In this document: positions 33,973 through 41,011 of the stretch, one piece after another | Numbering within the stretch: position 1 is the first letter of the stretch | How the letters are laid out: every line of letters starts with the position of its first letter | Assembly (NCBI GenBank): GCA_944390025.1 | Contig: CALXOK010000001.1 | Location: forward strand, 1-64,000 | Direction of reading: 5' to 3' | Origin: an uncultured Spirochaetales bacterium | GTDB taxonomy: Bacteria > Spirochaetota > Spirochaetia > Sphaerochaetales > Sphaerochaetaceae | Length of the DNA: 64,000 bases | Made by a program: the position numbers and the translations under genes | The notes under the pieces: generated by a model | Seen by the model: only the letters and a program-made list of their open reading frames with translations | The model's database searches: none | What the model was told of the DNA's origin: nothing

Positions 33973-35238
33973 ATGTTAAGTGATGCCCCAAGCAAGGTTG
34001 TCTACAATCTTGCATCAACAACGCCAATAGCGGATGGATATGAAGTGACTTTTACCTACTTTGATAAAAGTGAAGTCCAGTGCTATCTTGAGGGAAGTGA
34101 TGGAAAAGAGACTCAGATAGACGACGATAATTACACCGTCGACGAGTCTGATACGACTGCCGCTGTCATTTTCATAAGCGGTTACGCTTTCCCTGAAGGT
34201 AGCGAGAAGCTTGTCATAATGCGTGTTGTCGCATATGAACAGGAATCCGATTACCGAAACGGTGACAAAATTGATGCAGACAAGATCGAAAGATCTCTGG
34301 ATCTTCTTACGGCTATGGTTCAGCAGGTCGCTGAACTTGTCGACAGGACAATCCAGAAGCCGAAATCTGAAACCGGAACTATCATCCTGCCATCTGTTGA
34401 GCAAAGAGCCGGTATGCTTCTGGGATTTGATGACGAAGGCAATTTCAAACCTCTTCTTGCTTCTGATATTGATGAGAAATATCAGCAGACAGTAGCTGCC
34501 AAAGAAACTGCTGTTGCTGCAGCAGGAACTGCGACAGAATCAGCTACAAAAGCTAATCAGTATCTGCAGCAAACTGTGACTGCAGCTACTCAGGCTTTGT
34601 CAGATATATCCGCGGCAAAAGACCGAGTTATTCAGTTAATCCAGGAAGCGAATCTTGAACAGATACAAATTCTCACTCAGAAAGCTGAAGAGCTTGAAGC
34701 CAGCATGATCCAGATTGAAGACCATATCGAGATCATGGTTTCGAAAATCAAGGACTCCGAGTCCAATGTGTCTTATTTAGCCAACGCTGCAAAGCTCTGG
34801 GCAAACAAGGCAATTGATGCTGCAAACCTTGCATCGGCAATCAAAAACAGTTGCAGCACAATCTTAGGCCAGATCCAGGAGATTCAGGCAAATGTACAAT
34901 CCATGCAGTCTGACATCCAGGAGCGTCAGAGTGATGTTGCCAGCAAGCATTCCGCAGTTCTGGCTATGCATGAATCTGTAGAAACCAATAAAGGAATTGT
35001 CGCTGCAGATAAAGCTGCAACTGAAACTCTGAAAGAGCAGACTGTTGCAGCGAAGAGTGGAGCAGATGCTTCAGTTGCTGAAATTACGACACTCAAATCT
35101 CAGATAACAGCACTTGCCGGATCGACTATGCCGGGCATGACTTTTGCAGTCGGCTCGAAGATCTATCAGAGAAGCTTCTATGTCAAAAACGGACGCACGT
35201 ACTTCTACGACGAAGAAGTACAGCAAAATACAAATTAA
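33973..35238 (+). CDS. Tail fibre protein with T7-like N terminus
   Basis: This 421-residue protein has about 140 N-terminal residues (YEVTFTYFDKSEVQCYLEG, DYRNGDKIDADKIERSLDLLTAMVQQ) that match the virion-attachment domain of T7 gp17-type fibres. The remainder is a long Ala/Gln-rich coiled coil ending in a short strand (MTFAVGSKIYQRSFYVKNG). It has no C-terminal receptor-binding domain. The DGR target gene three positions downstream probably supplies the tip. Confidence 0.8.
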   Translation: MLSDAPSKVVYNLASTTPIADGYEVTFTYFDKSEVQCYLEGSDGKETQIDDDNYTVDESDTTAAVIFISGYAFPEGSEKLVIMRVVAYEQESDYRNGDKIDADKIERSLDLLTAMVQQVAELVDRTIQKPKSETGTIILPSVEQRAGMLLGFDDEGNFKPLLASDIDEKYQQTVAAKETAVAAAGTATESATKANQYLQQTVTAATQALSDISAAKDRVIQLIQEANLEQIQILTQKAEELEASMIQIEDHIEIMVSKIKDSESNVSYLANAAKLWANKAIDAANLASAIKNSCSTILGQIQEIQANVQSMQSDIQERQSDVASKHSAVLAMHESVETNKGIVAADKAATETLKEQTVAAKSGADASVAEITTLKSQITALAGSTMPGMTFAVGSKIYQRSFYVKNGRTYFYDEEVQQNTN

Positions 35239-35250
35239 CGGAGGGTATTT

Positions 35251-35622
35251 ATGAATGTAAGCGGAGCAGTCACAAGCGGCGATATCTACGCTCTTGTAAG
35301 TGAACTTTCACTAGGTCTCAGTGTTCTGCCTCAGGAAGTCAGTGTGGGATCTTCTGCATCAAGCAAGAATCTGGTGCTGACCTATGGCGCATCAACTCTT
35401 CTTGCCGTGGGAGCCTCATCTCTTCAGGGGAGAAAGCAGCTCACTGTAAGGAACAACGGACGCAACACTGTATTAGTGGGGCCTTCTTCAGATCAGGCAA
35501 TCTATGAAGAAGGTCTTCCGGTAGAACCGGGTGAGACGAAGGTTTTCAAGTTCGCAGGGGATCCAGTTGATCTTTATGGCAGATCCAATGGTTTTGCCTG
35601 CAATGTAACGGTATGGGAGTAA
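35251..35622 (+). CDS. Tail-associated beta-rich protein
   Basis: This 123-residue protein has an ACGGAGGG site. The core (VRNNGRNTVLVGPSSDQAIYEEGLPVEPGETKVF) is a beta-sandwich-like domain common in phage tail genes. It lies between the fibre and the DGR target, so it may be a fibre adaptor. No precise family. Confidence 0.6.
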   Translation: MNVSGAVTSGDIYALVSELSLGLSVLPQEVSVGSSASSKNLVLTYGASTLLAVGASSLQGRKQLTVRNNGRNTVLVGPSSDQAIYEEGLPVEPGETKVFKFAGDPVDLYGRSNGFACNVTVWE

Positions 35623-35625
35623 GAC

Positions 35626-35871
35626 ATGAAAAACTATCATTGGACAAAAACAGCAGTCAGCACGAATGTTTACACGATTTCTTGGTATGACGGATCCACT
35701 CTTCTCTGTCAGACGCAGACAAAGATTATCGGGCCAGAGGTGGAAGTCGAGATAGCACTGGGCCTTGCCGCCGAACAGTTGAGAAAAGAAAATCCGGCAC
35801 TTTTCCCTGAAGAAGTGGAAGAGAAGGAAGAGCCTATGACAATGAGTTCAGAGGAGGAGATTTATGGCTAA
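35626..35871 (+). CDS. Small tail-region protein
   Basis: This 81-residue protein has an N-terminal strand-rich part (WTKTAVSTNVYTISWYDGSTLL) and an acidic Glu-rich tail. It overlaps the DGR target gene by 8 nt. It is probably a chaperone or adaptor of the fibre tip; this is inferred from position. Confidence 0.5.
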   Translation: MKNYHWTKTAVSTNVYTISWYDGSTLLCQTQTKIIGPEVEVEIALGLAAEQLRKENPALFPEEVEEKEEPMTMSSEEEIYG

Positions 35872-37144
35872 TATCCAGTCAAAACAGCAGATTGAGAAAA
35901 GAGTGAGATTCATCATGCAGGAGATTACAAACGCTGCATGCCGCGGAACAGGTTTAGTTCCCACAGACGAAGATAAGGTTTACATCCTTTCTCTGGGTGA
36001 TGAATTGAAAAGACTGTCTGAAGGACGCAATGAGGTGATCTGGGACAAGAAAGGACGCCCGAGTATTGTCGTTAATATTTTTCTCGATGAGGAAGCGCGT
36101 CTTTCATATTTGTCAAACAACGGTGTTGTCATTGCCAATGACACCACACATTCTGTCCATCCTGCATTTATGGTTGACGGTAAACATATTGGCGGTTTCC
36201 GCGTGATGAAGTTCTCCTGGTGCCGCTGGCAGGGGGCTAACTATGATGTCTCTTTGTATAACATGGATCCTGCATGGGGTGTATCTCTTAATGGCGCTCT
36301 TACAAACGTCGATAACACCAACGCAAGTCAGGTCAATCCAGAAGGAAAGCACATGCATGTGATGACACTTGCGGAAGTTGCATACCTTTCACTTCTTTGT
36401 GTGAGAAACGGATTCCAGCCGAGAGGCAATGACAATTACGGGAAATCAAGTCAGAAACCTGATGAAGTAGGAGAACCTGGTGGCTATGATTTTGGCGGTG
36501 GCAAGCTTTATGAAATAAAAACTGGAACGGGCCCGACAAGCTGGTATCATGATGGAACGATTTTCGGAGTTTCAGATATGAGAGGTAATCTCGTTAACTG
36601 GATTGCTGGCGCAAAACTCATGAATGGAAAGATTTATATCTTTAAGGATAATAATGCCGCAAGCCCGAATCGCGTCAAAGCTGACTTTGATATCACCAAC
36701 GTTTCAACAACGGGTAATGATAGTGATAAATGGGTATCTATCAAACCGGATGGCTCTTTCTGCGCAGCAGGTGCTGAAGGCTGTCTCGGATATGATTATT
36801 CTGGCTCCAAAGGCGATGCTGTTGGAGGACATATTGTTACATCTCTTACTCCACAGGGTAGCGATAGTGAAGGATATATCGGAACGAAGCTTGCGACTCT
36901 TGATGCTGATGAAGGTGTAAGCATACCGGATATTATGAGGCAGCTTACCCTTGCTGGTGATCTATCAGAAAAGATACAAGGTAACTTATATGCAAGAACG
37001 AATGGCGAGCGTGGGCTGCACGTCTTCGGCCCCTACAGCATTGGTGGCGCTGCTGGTGTCGGTTACCGGAACTTCCTCGATGCGCCTGCGGCCTCGAACG
37101 ACGACACGTCGTCCCGCTCAGCTACATTAATCCCCGCCGTTTAA
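35864..37144 (+). CDS. DGR target: diversified tail-tip receptor-binding protein
   Basis: This 426-residue protein has a C-terminal half with a C-type-lectin/formylglycine-generating-enzyme-like fold (MTLAEVAYLSLLCVRNGFQPRG, VSDMRGNLVNWIAG, GERGLHVFG, VGYRNF, SSRSA). The variable repeat occupies residues 382-420. Against the template, nine residues differ, all at Asn or Asp codons (for example Asn to Pro, Ser, Ile, Leu, Ala and Asp). It is expected to be the host-recognition tip, diversified by the reverse transcriptase. A hairpin overlaps the stop codon. Confidence 0.9.
   Translation: MANIQSKQQIEKRVRFIMQEITNAACRGTGLVPTDEDKVYILSLGDELKRLSEGRNEVIWDKKGRPSIVVNIFLDEEARLSYLSNNGVVIANDTTHSVHPAFMVDGKHIGGFRVMKFSWCRWQGANYDVSLYNMDPAWGVSLNGALTNVDNTNASQVNPEGKHMHVMTLAEVAYLSLLCVRNGFQPRGNDNYGKSSQKPDEVGEPGGYDFGGGKLYEIKTGTGPTSWYHDGTIFGVSDMRGNLVNWIAGAKLMNGKIYIFKDNNAASPNRVKADFDITNVSTTGNDSDKWVSIKPDGSFCAAGAEGCLGYDYSGSKGDAVGGHIVTSLTPQGSDSEGYIGTKLATLDADEGVSIPDIMRQLTLAGDLSEKIQGNLYARTNGERGLHVFGPYSIGGAAGVGYRNFLDAPAASNDDTSSRSATLIPAV
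37009..37123 (+). repeat. DGR variable repeat (VR)
   Basis: This 115-bp repeat is aligned without gaps to the template at 37595-37709. There are 12 differences, every one at an adenine in the template (26 adenines present); none of the 89 non-adenine positions differ. The 3' end (CACGTCGTCCCGCTCAGCT) is identical in both and is the likely initiation-of-mutagenic-homing region. Confidence 0.95.
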
Positions 37145-37149
37145 GGCGG
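37134..37149 (+). other. Hairpin downstream of the VR
   Basis: CCGCC (37134-37138) pairs with GGCGG (37145-37149) around GTTTAA, 10 bp past the VR and spanning the stop codon. A hairpin or cruciform just downstream of the VR is a known cis element for efficient retrohoming in phage DGRs. Confidence 0.6.
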
Positions 37150-37164
37150 CAAAATCCTGAAAAA

Positions 37165-37593
37165 ATGACTAAAAACCAGGAAAACGATGTAAACTCAACA
37201 GATGTCATCGGTGCAATGGATCAACTTCGCAAAGAGTTGAAAATTGCACTGGTGGCAAAATCCGTTCCGAATGCTTATAAGTTTGCTGAAGGAGAGGATG
37301 CCCTCAGACAACTTGAAGATCTGATAGGGGATATCAAGTGTCTGAAAGTTCGTGTCAATATAAATCGTAAAAACAGGAACTCAGGTCAGCCTATACGATA
37401 TGCTGGACTAAATATCCTAGATATGGTCGACGCATTCAATGCTCGATTCACTAGAATTCAGAGTAAGATCGCATGCTATGTTGAGGATTATAGAGTCAAG
37501 AATTCTGGCCGCGTACTGATTAAGAGTGGCACGGCAGGAAGGAAGTTGGGTGACTGGGCCAACTCGTTATACCGGTCACGGCCAAAGGTGTAA
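37165..37593 (+). CDS. Avd-position DGR accessory protein
   Basis: This 142-residue basic protein lies between target gene and template, exactly where Avd is found in the BPP-1 DGR. It has long helices (DVIGAMDQLRKELKIALVAK, EDALRQLEDLIGDIKCLKVR, LNILDMVDAFNARFTRIQSKIACY) suited to a helical bundle, Lys/Arg-rich surfaces and a GRKLGDWANSL ending that resembles Avd C termini. Classical S23-like Avd identity is not obvious, so it may be a divergent form. Avd pentamers bind the reverse transcriptase and template RNA. Confidence 0.7.
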   Translation: MTKNQENDVNSTDVIGAMDQLRKELKIALVAKSVPNAYKFAEGEDALRQLEDLIGDIKCLKVRVNINRKNRNSGQPIRYAGLNILDMVDAFNARFTRIQSKIACYVEDYRVKNSGRVLIKSGTAGRKLGDWANSLYRSRPKV

Positions 37594-37594
37594 T

Positions 37595-37709
37595 GCGTGG
37601 GCTGCACGTCTTCGGCAACTACAACAATGGTGGCGATGCTGGTGTCGGTTACCGGAACTTCAACAATGCGCCTGCGAACTCGAACAACAACACGTCGTCC
37701 CGCTCAGCT
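37595..37709 (+). ncRNA. DGR template repeat (TR) RNA region
   Basis: This is the invariant template for mutagenic reverse transcription. Read in the target frame it contains AAC and AAT codons at the variable positions, the usual DGR design that avoids stop codons after A-mutagenesis. It starts 1 nt after the Avd-position gene and ends 115 bp before the reverse transcriptase. The transcript should extend into the flanking structured regions. Confidence 0.9.
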
Positions 37710-37789
37710 CCATCCATGATAGGAACGCGCCATCTTGTTTGAGCGCACACATGGAATGTAGGACCGATGGTCGGAAGTGAATCCACAGT

Positions 37790-37819
37790 GCTACAGGGGA
37801 CCAAAAGGCGCCCTGTAGC
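37790..37819 (+). ncRNA. Hairpin in the TR-RT spacer
   Basis: GCTACAGGG (37790-37798) pairs perfectly with CCCTGTAGC (37811-37819), and the loop can form an inner CC-AAAA-GG pair. It lies between TR and the reverse transcriptase start, in the part of the DGR RNA that usually binds RT/Avd and primes cDNA synthesis. Confidence 0.65.
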
Positions 37820-37824
37820 GCGTT

Positions 37825-39066
37825 ATGAAAAATATGAATATTCGACAGCCAAAATATGAAGAAATCTGGGATGATGACAACCTAGGCGAAGCTTTAAGGG
37901 AAATTTCAAAGAGAAGATATGCTCATCCCGCATGGGTTAATTTTACGATTGACGAAGGCGCTGTTCTCAGTTATGCACAGCTCGATCTGATGTACGAGAC
38001 TTATAAACCAGGACCTGTTACAGAATTCACCATAACAGATCCAAAGCCACGTCATATCATTGCGCCCAGATTATATGACAGGCTGATTCATCATGCACTC
38101 ATCCGGGTTGCTCTGCCTGTTTTTGAGGCTTATTTTCACCCGTCATCTTTTGCTTGCAGAAAAGGCCGGCAGAAATCAATTGTCAAGGCTTTTGACAGTA
38201 ATGGCAATCGTGTAGAAATCGAACTGGAAGCAGTGAGGCATTATCCATTACTTACGAAAGAAAAAGAAATAAAGGAAATGGGAAGACAGATCCTGGAAGC
38301 CAATTATGGCAGAGTGCATGACGTGAGATTACAGACAATCCCCGGAAAGGGTACATTCTATGCATGTCTGTATTATCAGAAACTCATTCGTAAAGCACTT
38401 GGAAAATGGCAGCGTGACTTTGTCATTATCTCTATTGATATCAAATCATTCTTTGCATCCATCCCTCATGCGGTTATAGAATCTCTCATTGACAGACTCT
38501 TTGAGGATAAACGCATTGTACGGCTCTTTGCTAAGATTATTGACGCAATAGACCAGGGATTGCCTATCGGTTTTCTGCCGAGCCAGCACGAAGCAAATCT
38601 TGTAGGCACCTGTTTTGATTATTTTGCGACAGACATTCTTGGCCAGCCATATTACATAAGATATGCAGACGATATCAGAATCCTGGTGCACACAAAGGAA
38701 GAGGCGAGAAAAGTTCTTGAGGCCGTTGAGGATCTGGCAGTTACAAGACTTGGATTACAACTGAGCGAAAAGAAAACTCATATTACAAAATTCAAAGGTT
38801 CTGACGTCTACTGCGGGATGCGTATATACTCGCATCACTTTGAAGCAAAACCAGCAACGCTCAAACGCCATGAAAGACGGTGCCTGAAGAAAGAGCAGGA
38901 TTATCTTTCCGGACATTTGCCTCTTGAAAAGCTTGATGTGACAACAAGGTCTGCTGAAGATTACATTACTCTTACTGGAGTGAAGAGCGCAAAAATAGAA
39001 GCTTTGCGCAACAGAATTCAGAGTTACAGTCAGTTTTGCACCCAAGAAGATAAGACTGTAAGATAG
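37825..39066 (+). CDS. DGR reverse transcriptase
   Basis: This 413-residue retroelement polymerase has catalytic Asp205 in IDIKSFFASI and the YADD box with Asp282 and Asp283. Its motif 4 is IGFLPSQ with Ser253-Gln254, the SQ signature that separates DGR reverse transcriptases from group II intron and retron enzymes (which carry QG). It copies TR RNA with adenine-specific errors and transfers the cDNA to the VR. The order target, Avd, TR, RT is that of BPP-1. The last codons contain the late-operon repeat, so the lysis promoter may lie in the end of this gene. Confidence 0.95.
   Translation: MKNMNIRQPKYEEIWDDDNLGEALREISKRRYAHPAWVNFTIDEGAVLSYAQLDLMYETYKPGPVTEFTITDPKPRHIIAPRLYDRLIHHALIRVALPVFEAYFHPSSFACRKGRQKSIVKAFDSNGNRVEIELEAVRHYPLLTKEKEIKEMGRQILEANYGRVHDVRLQTIPGKGTFYACLYYQKLIRKALGKWQRDFVIISIDIKSFFASIPHAVIESLIDRLFEDKRIVRLFAKIIDAIDQGLPIGFLPSQHEANLVGTCFDYFATDILGQPYYIRYADDIRILVHTKEEARKVLEAVEDLAVTRLGLQLSEKKTHITKFKGSDVYCGMRIYSHHFEAKPATLKRHERRCLKKEQDYLSGHLPLEKLDVTTRSAEDYITLTGVKSAKIEALRNRIQSYSQFCTQEDKTVR
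39019..39038 (+). promoter_or_regulatory. Late-operon element, copy C
   Basis: CAGAGTTACAGTCAGTTTTG is identical over 20 bp to 12041-12060. It lies within the last codons of the reverse transcriptase and 58 bp before the first lysis-module gene. Only the first block is conserved; the second block (CTTAAAA) is not clear here. Confidence 0.55.
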
Positions 39067-39095
39067 TATTTGGTTGGTCATACGGAGGAAAGGAT

Positions 39096-39422
39096 ATGAG
39101 TGAGATCTCATTATTTCTTTCTACCGGCATTCTTGCAGTCAGTGGATTCCTTACAATCCTTGGACTGATCCTTAAATACAGAACAGGCACCAGTACAGAA
39201 ATAATCTGTCTGGCATTATTCCTTTCCAGCGTGCTGATCTGGTCAATCATTGCACTGGTACAGCAAATCGTATCCGGAGAGGGCGTATCGGTTATCTACG
39301 TCTTCTTTGAGCGCGGTCTAAATTATGGAGTGGTGTCAGCCTGTTTGAGTGTTTTTGGTTGGGATCTGGGACACGGGATTTACCGCTACGCAAAGAACCG
39401 GAAGGAGAAAAAGAAATGTTGA
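39096..39422 (+). CDS. Holin-like membrane protein
   Basis: This 108-residue protein has three hydrophobic segments (about 5-25, 35-58, 65-90) and a strongly basic C-terminal tail (YAKNRKEKKKC), the usual look of a class I holin. It has CGGAGGAAAGG upstream and is followed, with a 7-nt overlap, by another membrane protein. It lies between the DGR and the spanin-like pair, so a lysis role is likely but not proven. Confidence 0.6.
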   Translation: MSEISLFLSTGILAVSGFLTILGLILKYRTGTSTEIICLALFLSSVLIWSIIALVQQIVSGEGVSVIYVFFERGLNYGVVSACLSVFGWDLGHGIYRYAKNRKEKKKC

Positions 39423-40066
39423 AAACTATGTTGAAGAATGCACTGACGGTCGTTGGGCTTGTTATTCTCCTGGGCGCATATGCAATCGGCTTTATGAGCC
39501 TGTATGACTTCATGACTGCACTGACTGTCGTTGTATTTCTTGGAGTGCTGACTCTTGCACTCGAAGACGTACTCAGAAAATCTCTCGCATCCAGAGAGCT
39601 GATTACATGGCAGTATGCCGTGCTGATACTCTTTGTTGTAGCCTGCGATTTTCTCTGGGTATTCCTCGCTGCGTGCGAGACATGGCTGCAGCTTTTTGGC
39701 AGACTTGTCTTGTTACTCGCTGCAGGAGCAGGTACTACAGTCTGGGCATTCTTTGCCTATGGAGTATCAATAATGTCCGATGCGGAACGTAAGGCTTTGA
39801 AGTACACAAAGCTGTTCCGGAAACTGGCGAAAAAATTTCCTCAGATGACGGATGATGAGGTGGAGGATGTCCTCGAACAGACACTGTTTTGCCATCTTCA
39901 GGACGATTGCCTGGAAGGTAGTCTGTGCGTCAGCGAGCCTTTCACTGCTGACTACGCCACGTACCAGGAACTCGCTAATCGAGATGATGGATCCGATTAT
40001 ACGGGCACTATCAATGCAATAGGCGATTACATTACAGCTGTAATCGCAAAAAGGGAGAGTAAGTAA
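39416..40066 (+). CDS. Multi-pass membrane protein of the lysis module
   Basis: This protein is 216 residues from the ATG at 39416 (GGAGAAAAAG upstream). Four hydrophobic helices fill residues 1-120, and the rest is a soluble acidic domain with a helix-turn-helix-like MTDDEVEDVLEQTL segment. It may be a second holin, an antiholin or a host-membrane modifier. It does not show lysozyme or amidase motifs. Confidence 0.5.
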   Translation: MLKTMLKNALTVVGLVILLGAYAIGFMSLYDFMTALTVVVFLGVLTLALEDVLRKSLASRELITWQYAVLILFVVACDFLWVFLAACETWLQLFGRLVLLLAAGAGTTVWAFFAYGVSIMSDAERKALKYTKLFRKLAKKFPQMTDDEVEDVLEQTLFCHLQDDCLEGSLCVSEPFTADYATYQELANRDDGSDYTGTINAIGDYITAVIAKRESK

Positions 40067-40067
40067 T

Positions 40068-40388
40068 GTGTGTAAAATTTTTCAAAGGATTAAAGATGCG
40101 CTCCAGAGTCCTCCTGGCAAGTTCCTTCTTGCTCTTGCTGGTGGCCTCGCAGTTGGCGGCCTGGCCTATAAAGCCGGCAAAAGAAACGCTTCCACCAGAA
40201 TCACAGAAGGTGTCCGTCGAACAGATGTTGACGCTACCGCAGGAGAAATCAACAGAATCCAGCGAGATAATGCAGAATCAATCGCCGAGTCCTTCAAAGT
40301 TATCGACGGAATCCTACACGACATCAGATACCCTGACGATAACAATGGATCAGTATGTAATGTTACTGAAGGAGGTGGAGAGTATTAA
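40068..40388 (+). CDS. Inner-membrane spanin-like protein, overlapping frame
   Basis: This 106-residue protein starts with GTG at 40068, with GGGAGAG upstream. It has one Gly/Ala-rich transmembrane helix (GKFLLALAGGLAVGGLAYKAGK) followed by a helical periplasmic part. It overlaps the next gene in another frame, like Rz with Rz1. Codon use in this frame looks natural over its whole length. It could be the inner-membrane spanin. Confidence 0.55.
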   Translation: MCKIFQRIKDALQSPPGKFLLALAGGLAVGGLAYKAGKRNASTRITEGVRRTDVDATAGEINRIQRDNAESIAESFKVIDGILHDIRYPDDNNGSVCNVTEGGGEY

Positions 40389-40770
40389 AAACGCTCAGGC
40401 TGCAGCAGAAGAGATTGAAGTTATCGAAGATGCACTAGCAGCCGACACAAAAAAAGAAGCGGATGCAATCATCGAAGAATACAATCAGCTTGCAGGCGAA
40501 AATGCAAGACAGGCCGAAGAGATAGTCAAGCTTGCACAGGAGGCAAGATCTAAGTTCTATCTGAAGATTGGAGGCGTTATAGGTTTCGAAGAATCTATGA
40601 TGCCGACCTGGGGACTCAGTCTTACAGCTGGCACAAAGATAGGTAAAAATCTTTTGCTTGAAGCCGGTGTCGAATATGATATTGGCACATTTATCAAGCC
40701 ACTAAAGGGCATTGCTGATCCAACGCTTGACAGGTTGAGAATTACCGGATCCGTTGGTTGGCTTTTTTGA
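40096..40770 (+). CDS. Secreted spanin-like protein with beta C terminus
   Basis: This protein is 224 residues from the ATG at 40096, which has AAAGGA upstream; an in-frame ATG at 40066 would add 10 residues. A signal peptide (RVLLASSFLLLLVASQLAA) is followed by a Pro/Ser-rich stretch, a coiled coil (about 95-155) and a beta-strand C terminus ending in Phe, like outer-membrane proteins. No lipobox cysteine is present. The first 293 nt overlap the preceding gene in another frame. An outer-membrane spanin partner is plausible; an unrelated exported protein is the alternative. Confidence 0.6.
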   Translation: MRSRVLLASSFLLLLVASQLAAWPIKPAKETLPPESQKVSVEQMLTLPQEKSTESSEIMQNQSPSPSKLSTESYTTSDTLTITMDQYVMLLKEVESIKNAQAAAEEIEVIEDALAADTKKEADAIIEEYNQLAGENARQAEEIVKLAQEARSKFYLKIGGVIGFEESMMPTWGLSLTAGTKIGKNLLLEAGVEYDIGTFIKPLKGIADPTLDRLRITGSVGWLF

Positions 40771-40816
40771 CAGAATCCTATGGGATTACAGCTCCCATAA
40801 AAGAGAAGGCTGTACT

Positions 40817-40848
40817 GGCACCTGGCGCCCTCGCCGGTGCCTTTTTTT
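40817..40848 (+). terminator. Terminator of the late operon
   Basis: GGCACC (40817-40822) pairs with GGTGCC (40836-40841), with an inner GGCG/CGCC pair and seven T after it. A smaller perfect hairpin, TATGGGA with TCCCATA, lies just upstream (40779-40799). Confidence 0.9.
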
Positions 40849-40874
40849 AACTCTGCCATTTTTACCCAATTAAC

Positions 40875-40895
40875 TTTGCCAAAAGTTTGCCAAAA
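40875..40895 (+). repeat. Candidate integrase arm-type sites
   Basis: TTTGCCAAAA occurs twice with an 11-bp period (40875-40884, 40886-40895), about 110 bp from the attR core. GCGCCAAATTTCTGGCAG at the other prophage end (about 331-348) contains a similar GCCAAA. These are possible binding sites of the integrase N-terminal domain. Confidence 0.4.
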
Positions 40896-40960
40896 CTGGT
40901 TGACTAGATGACAAAATCTTTGGTAAGGTCTTCCCTGTAACCGGCAGACAGTGAAATAAA

Positions 40961-40989
40961 TTGTCAAGGTCGATTGGAATTCTTATCAA
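40961..40989 (+). promoter_or_regulatory. Phage-supplied replacement promoter for tRNA-Met
   Basis: TTGTCA (40961-40966) and TATCAA (40984-40989) are 17 bp apart, and the tRNA starts 11 bp after the -10 box. Because the native promoter was displaced to the other prophage end, this phage sequence must drive the tRNA in the lysogen, unless read-through passes the terminator at 40817. Confidence 0.55.
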
Positions 40990-40999
40990 TATTCTACAC

Positions 41000-41011
41000 G
41001 GCGAGATAGCT
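41000..41011 (+). repeat. attR core
   Basis: GGCGAGATAGCT, nucleotides 1-12 of the tRNA, is identical to attL at 248-259. Integration at the 5' end keeps the tRNA body intact on the right-hand side. Confidence 0.8.

Larger units (their letters stand above)
248..41011 (+). mobile_element. Integrated podovirus-type prophage with a DGR
   Basis: The element is bounded by a direct 12-bp core GGCGAGATAGCT at both ends. It runs integrase, repressor/moron (leftward), early genes, terminase, portal, scaffold, capsid, tail tubular proteins, internal virion proteins, tail fibre, DGR and lysis genes. Everything except the repressor and moron is on the plus strand. The portal, tail tubular proteins A and B, large internal proteins, and Bbp16- and Bbp19-like small proteins match a short-tailed BPP-1/T7-like plan. 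All expected structural modules are present and open, so it may be a functional prophage; the only expected gene I could not find is an endolysin. Confidence 0.9.

Noticed and set aside
37526..37780. Open frame over the TR
   Set aside because: It covers the template repeat and adjoining RNA region in a frame that has no ribosome site; TR is an RNA template and is not translated in known DGRs.
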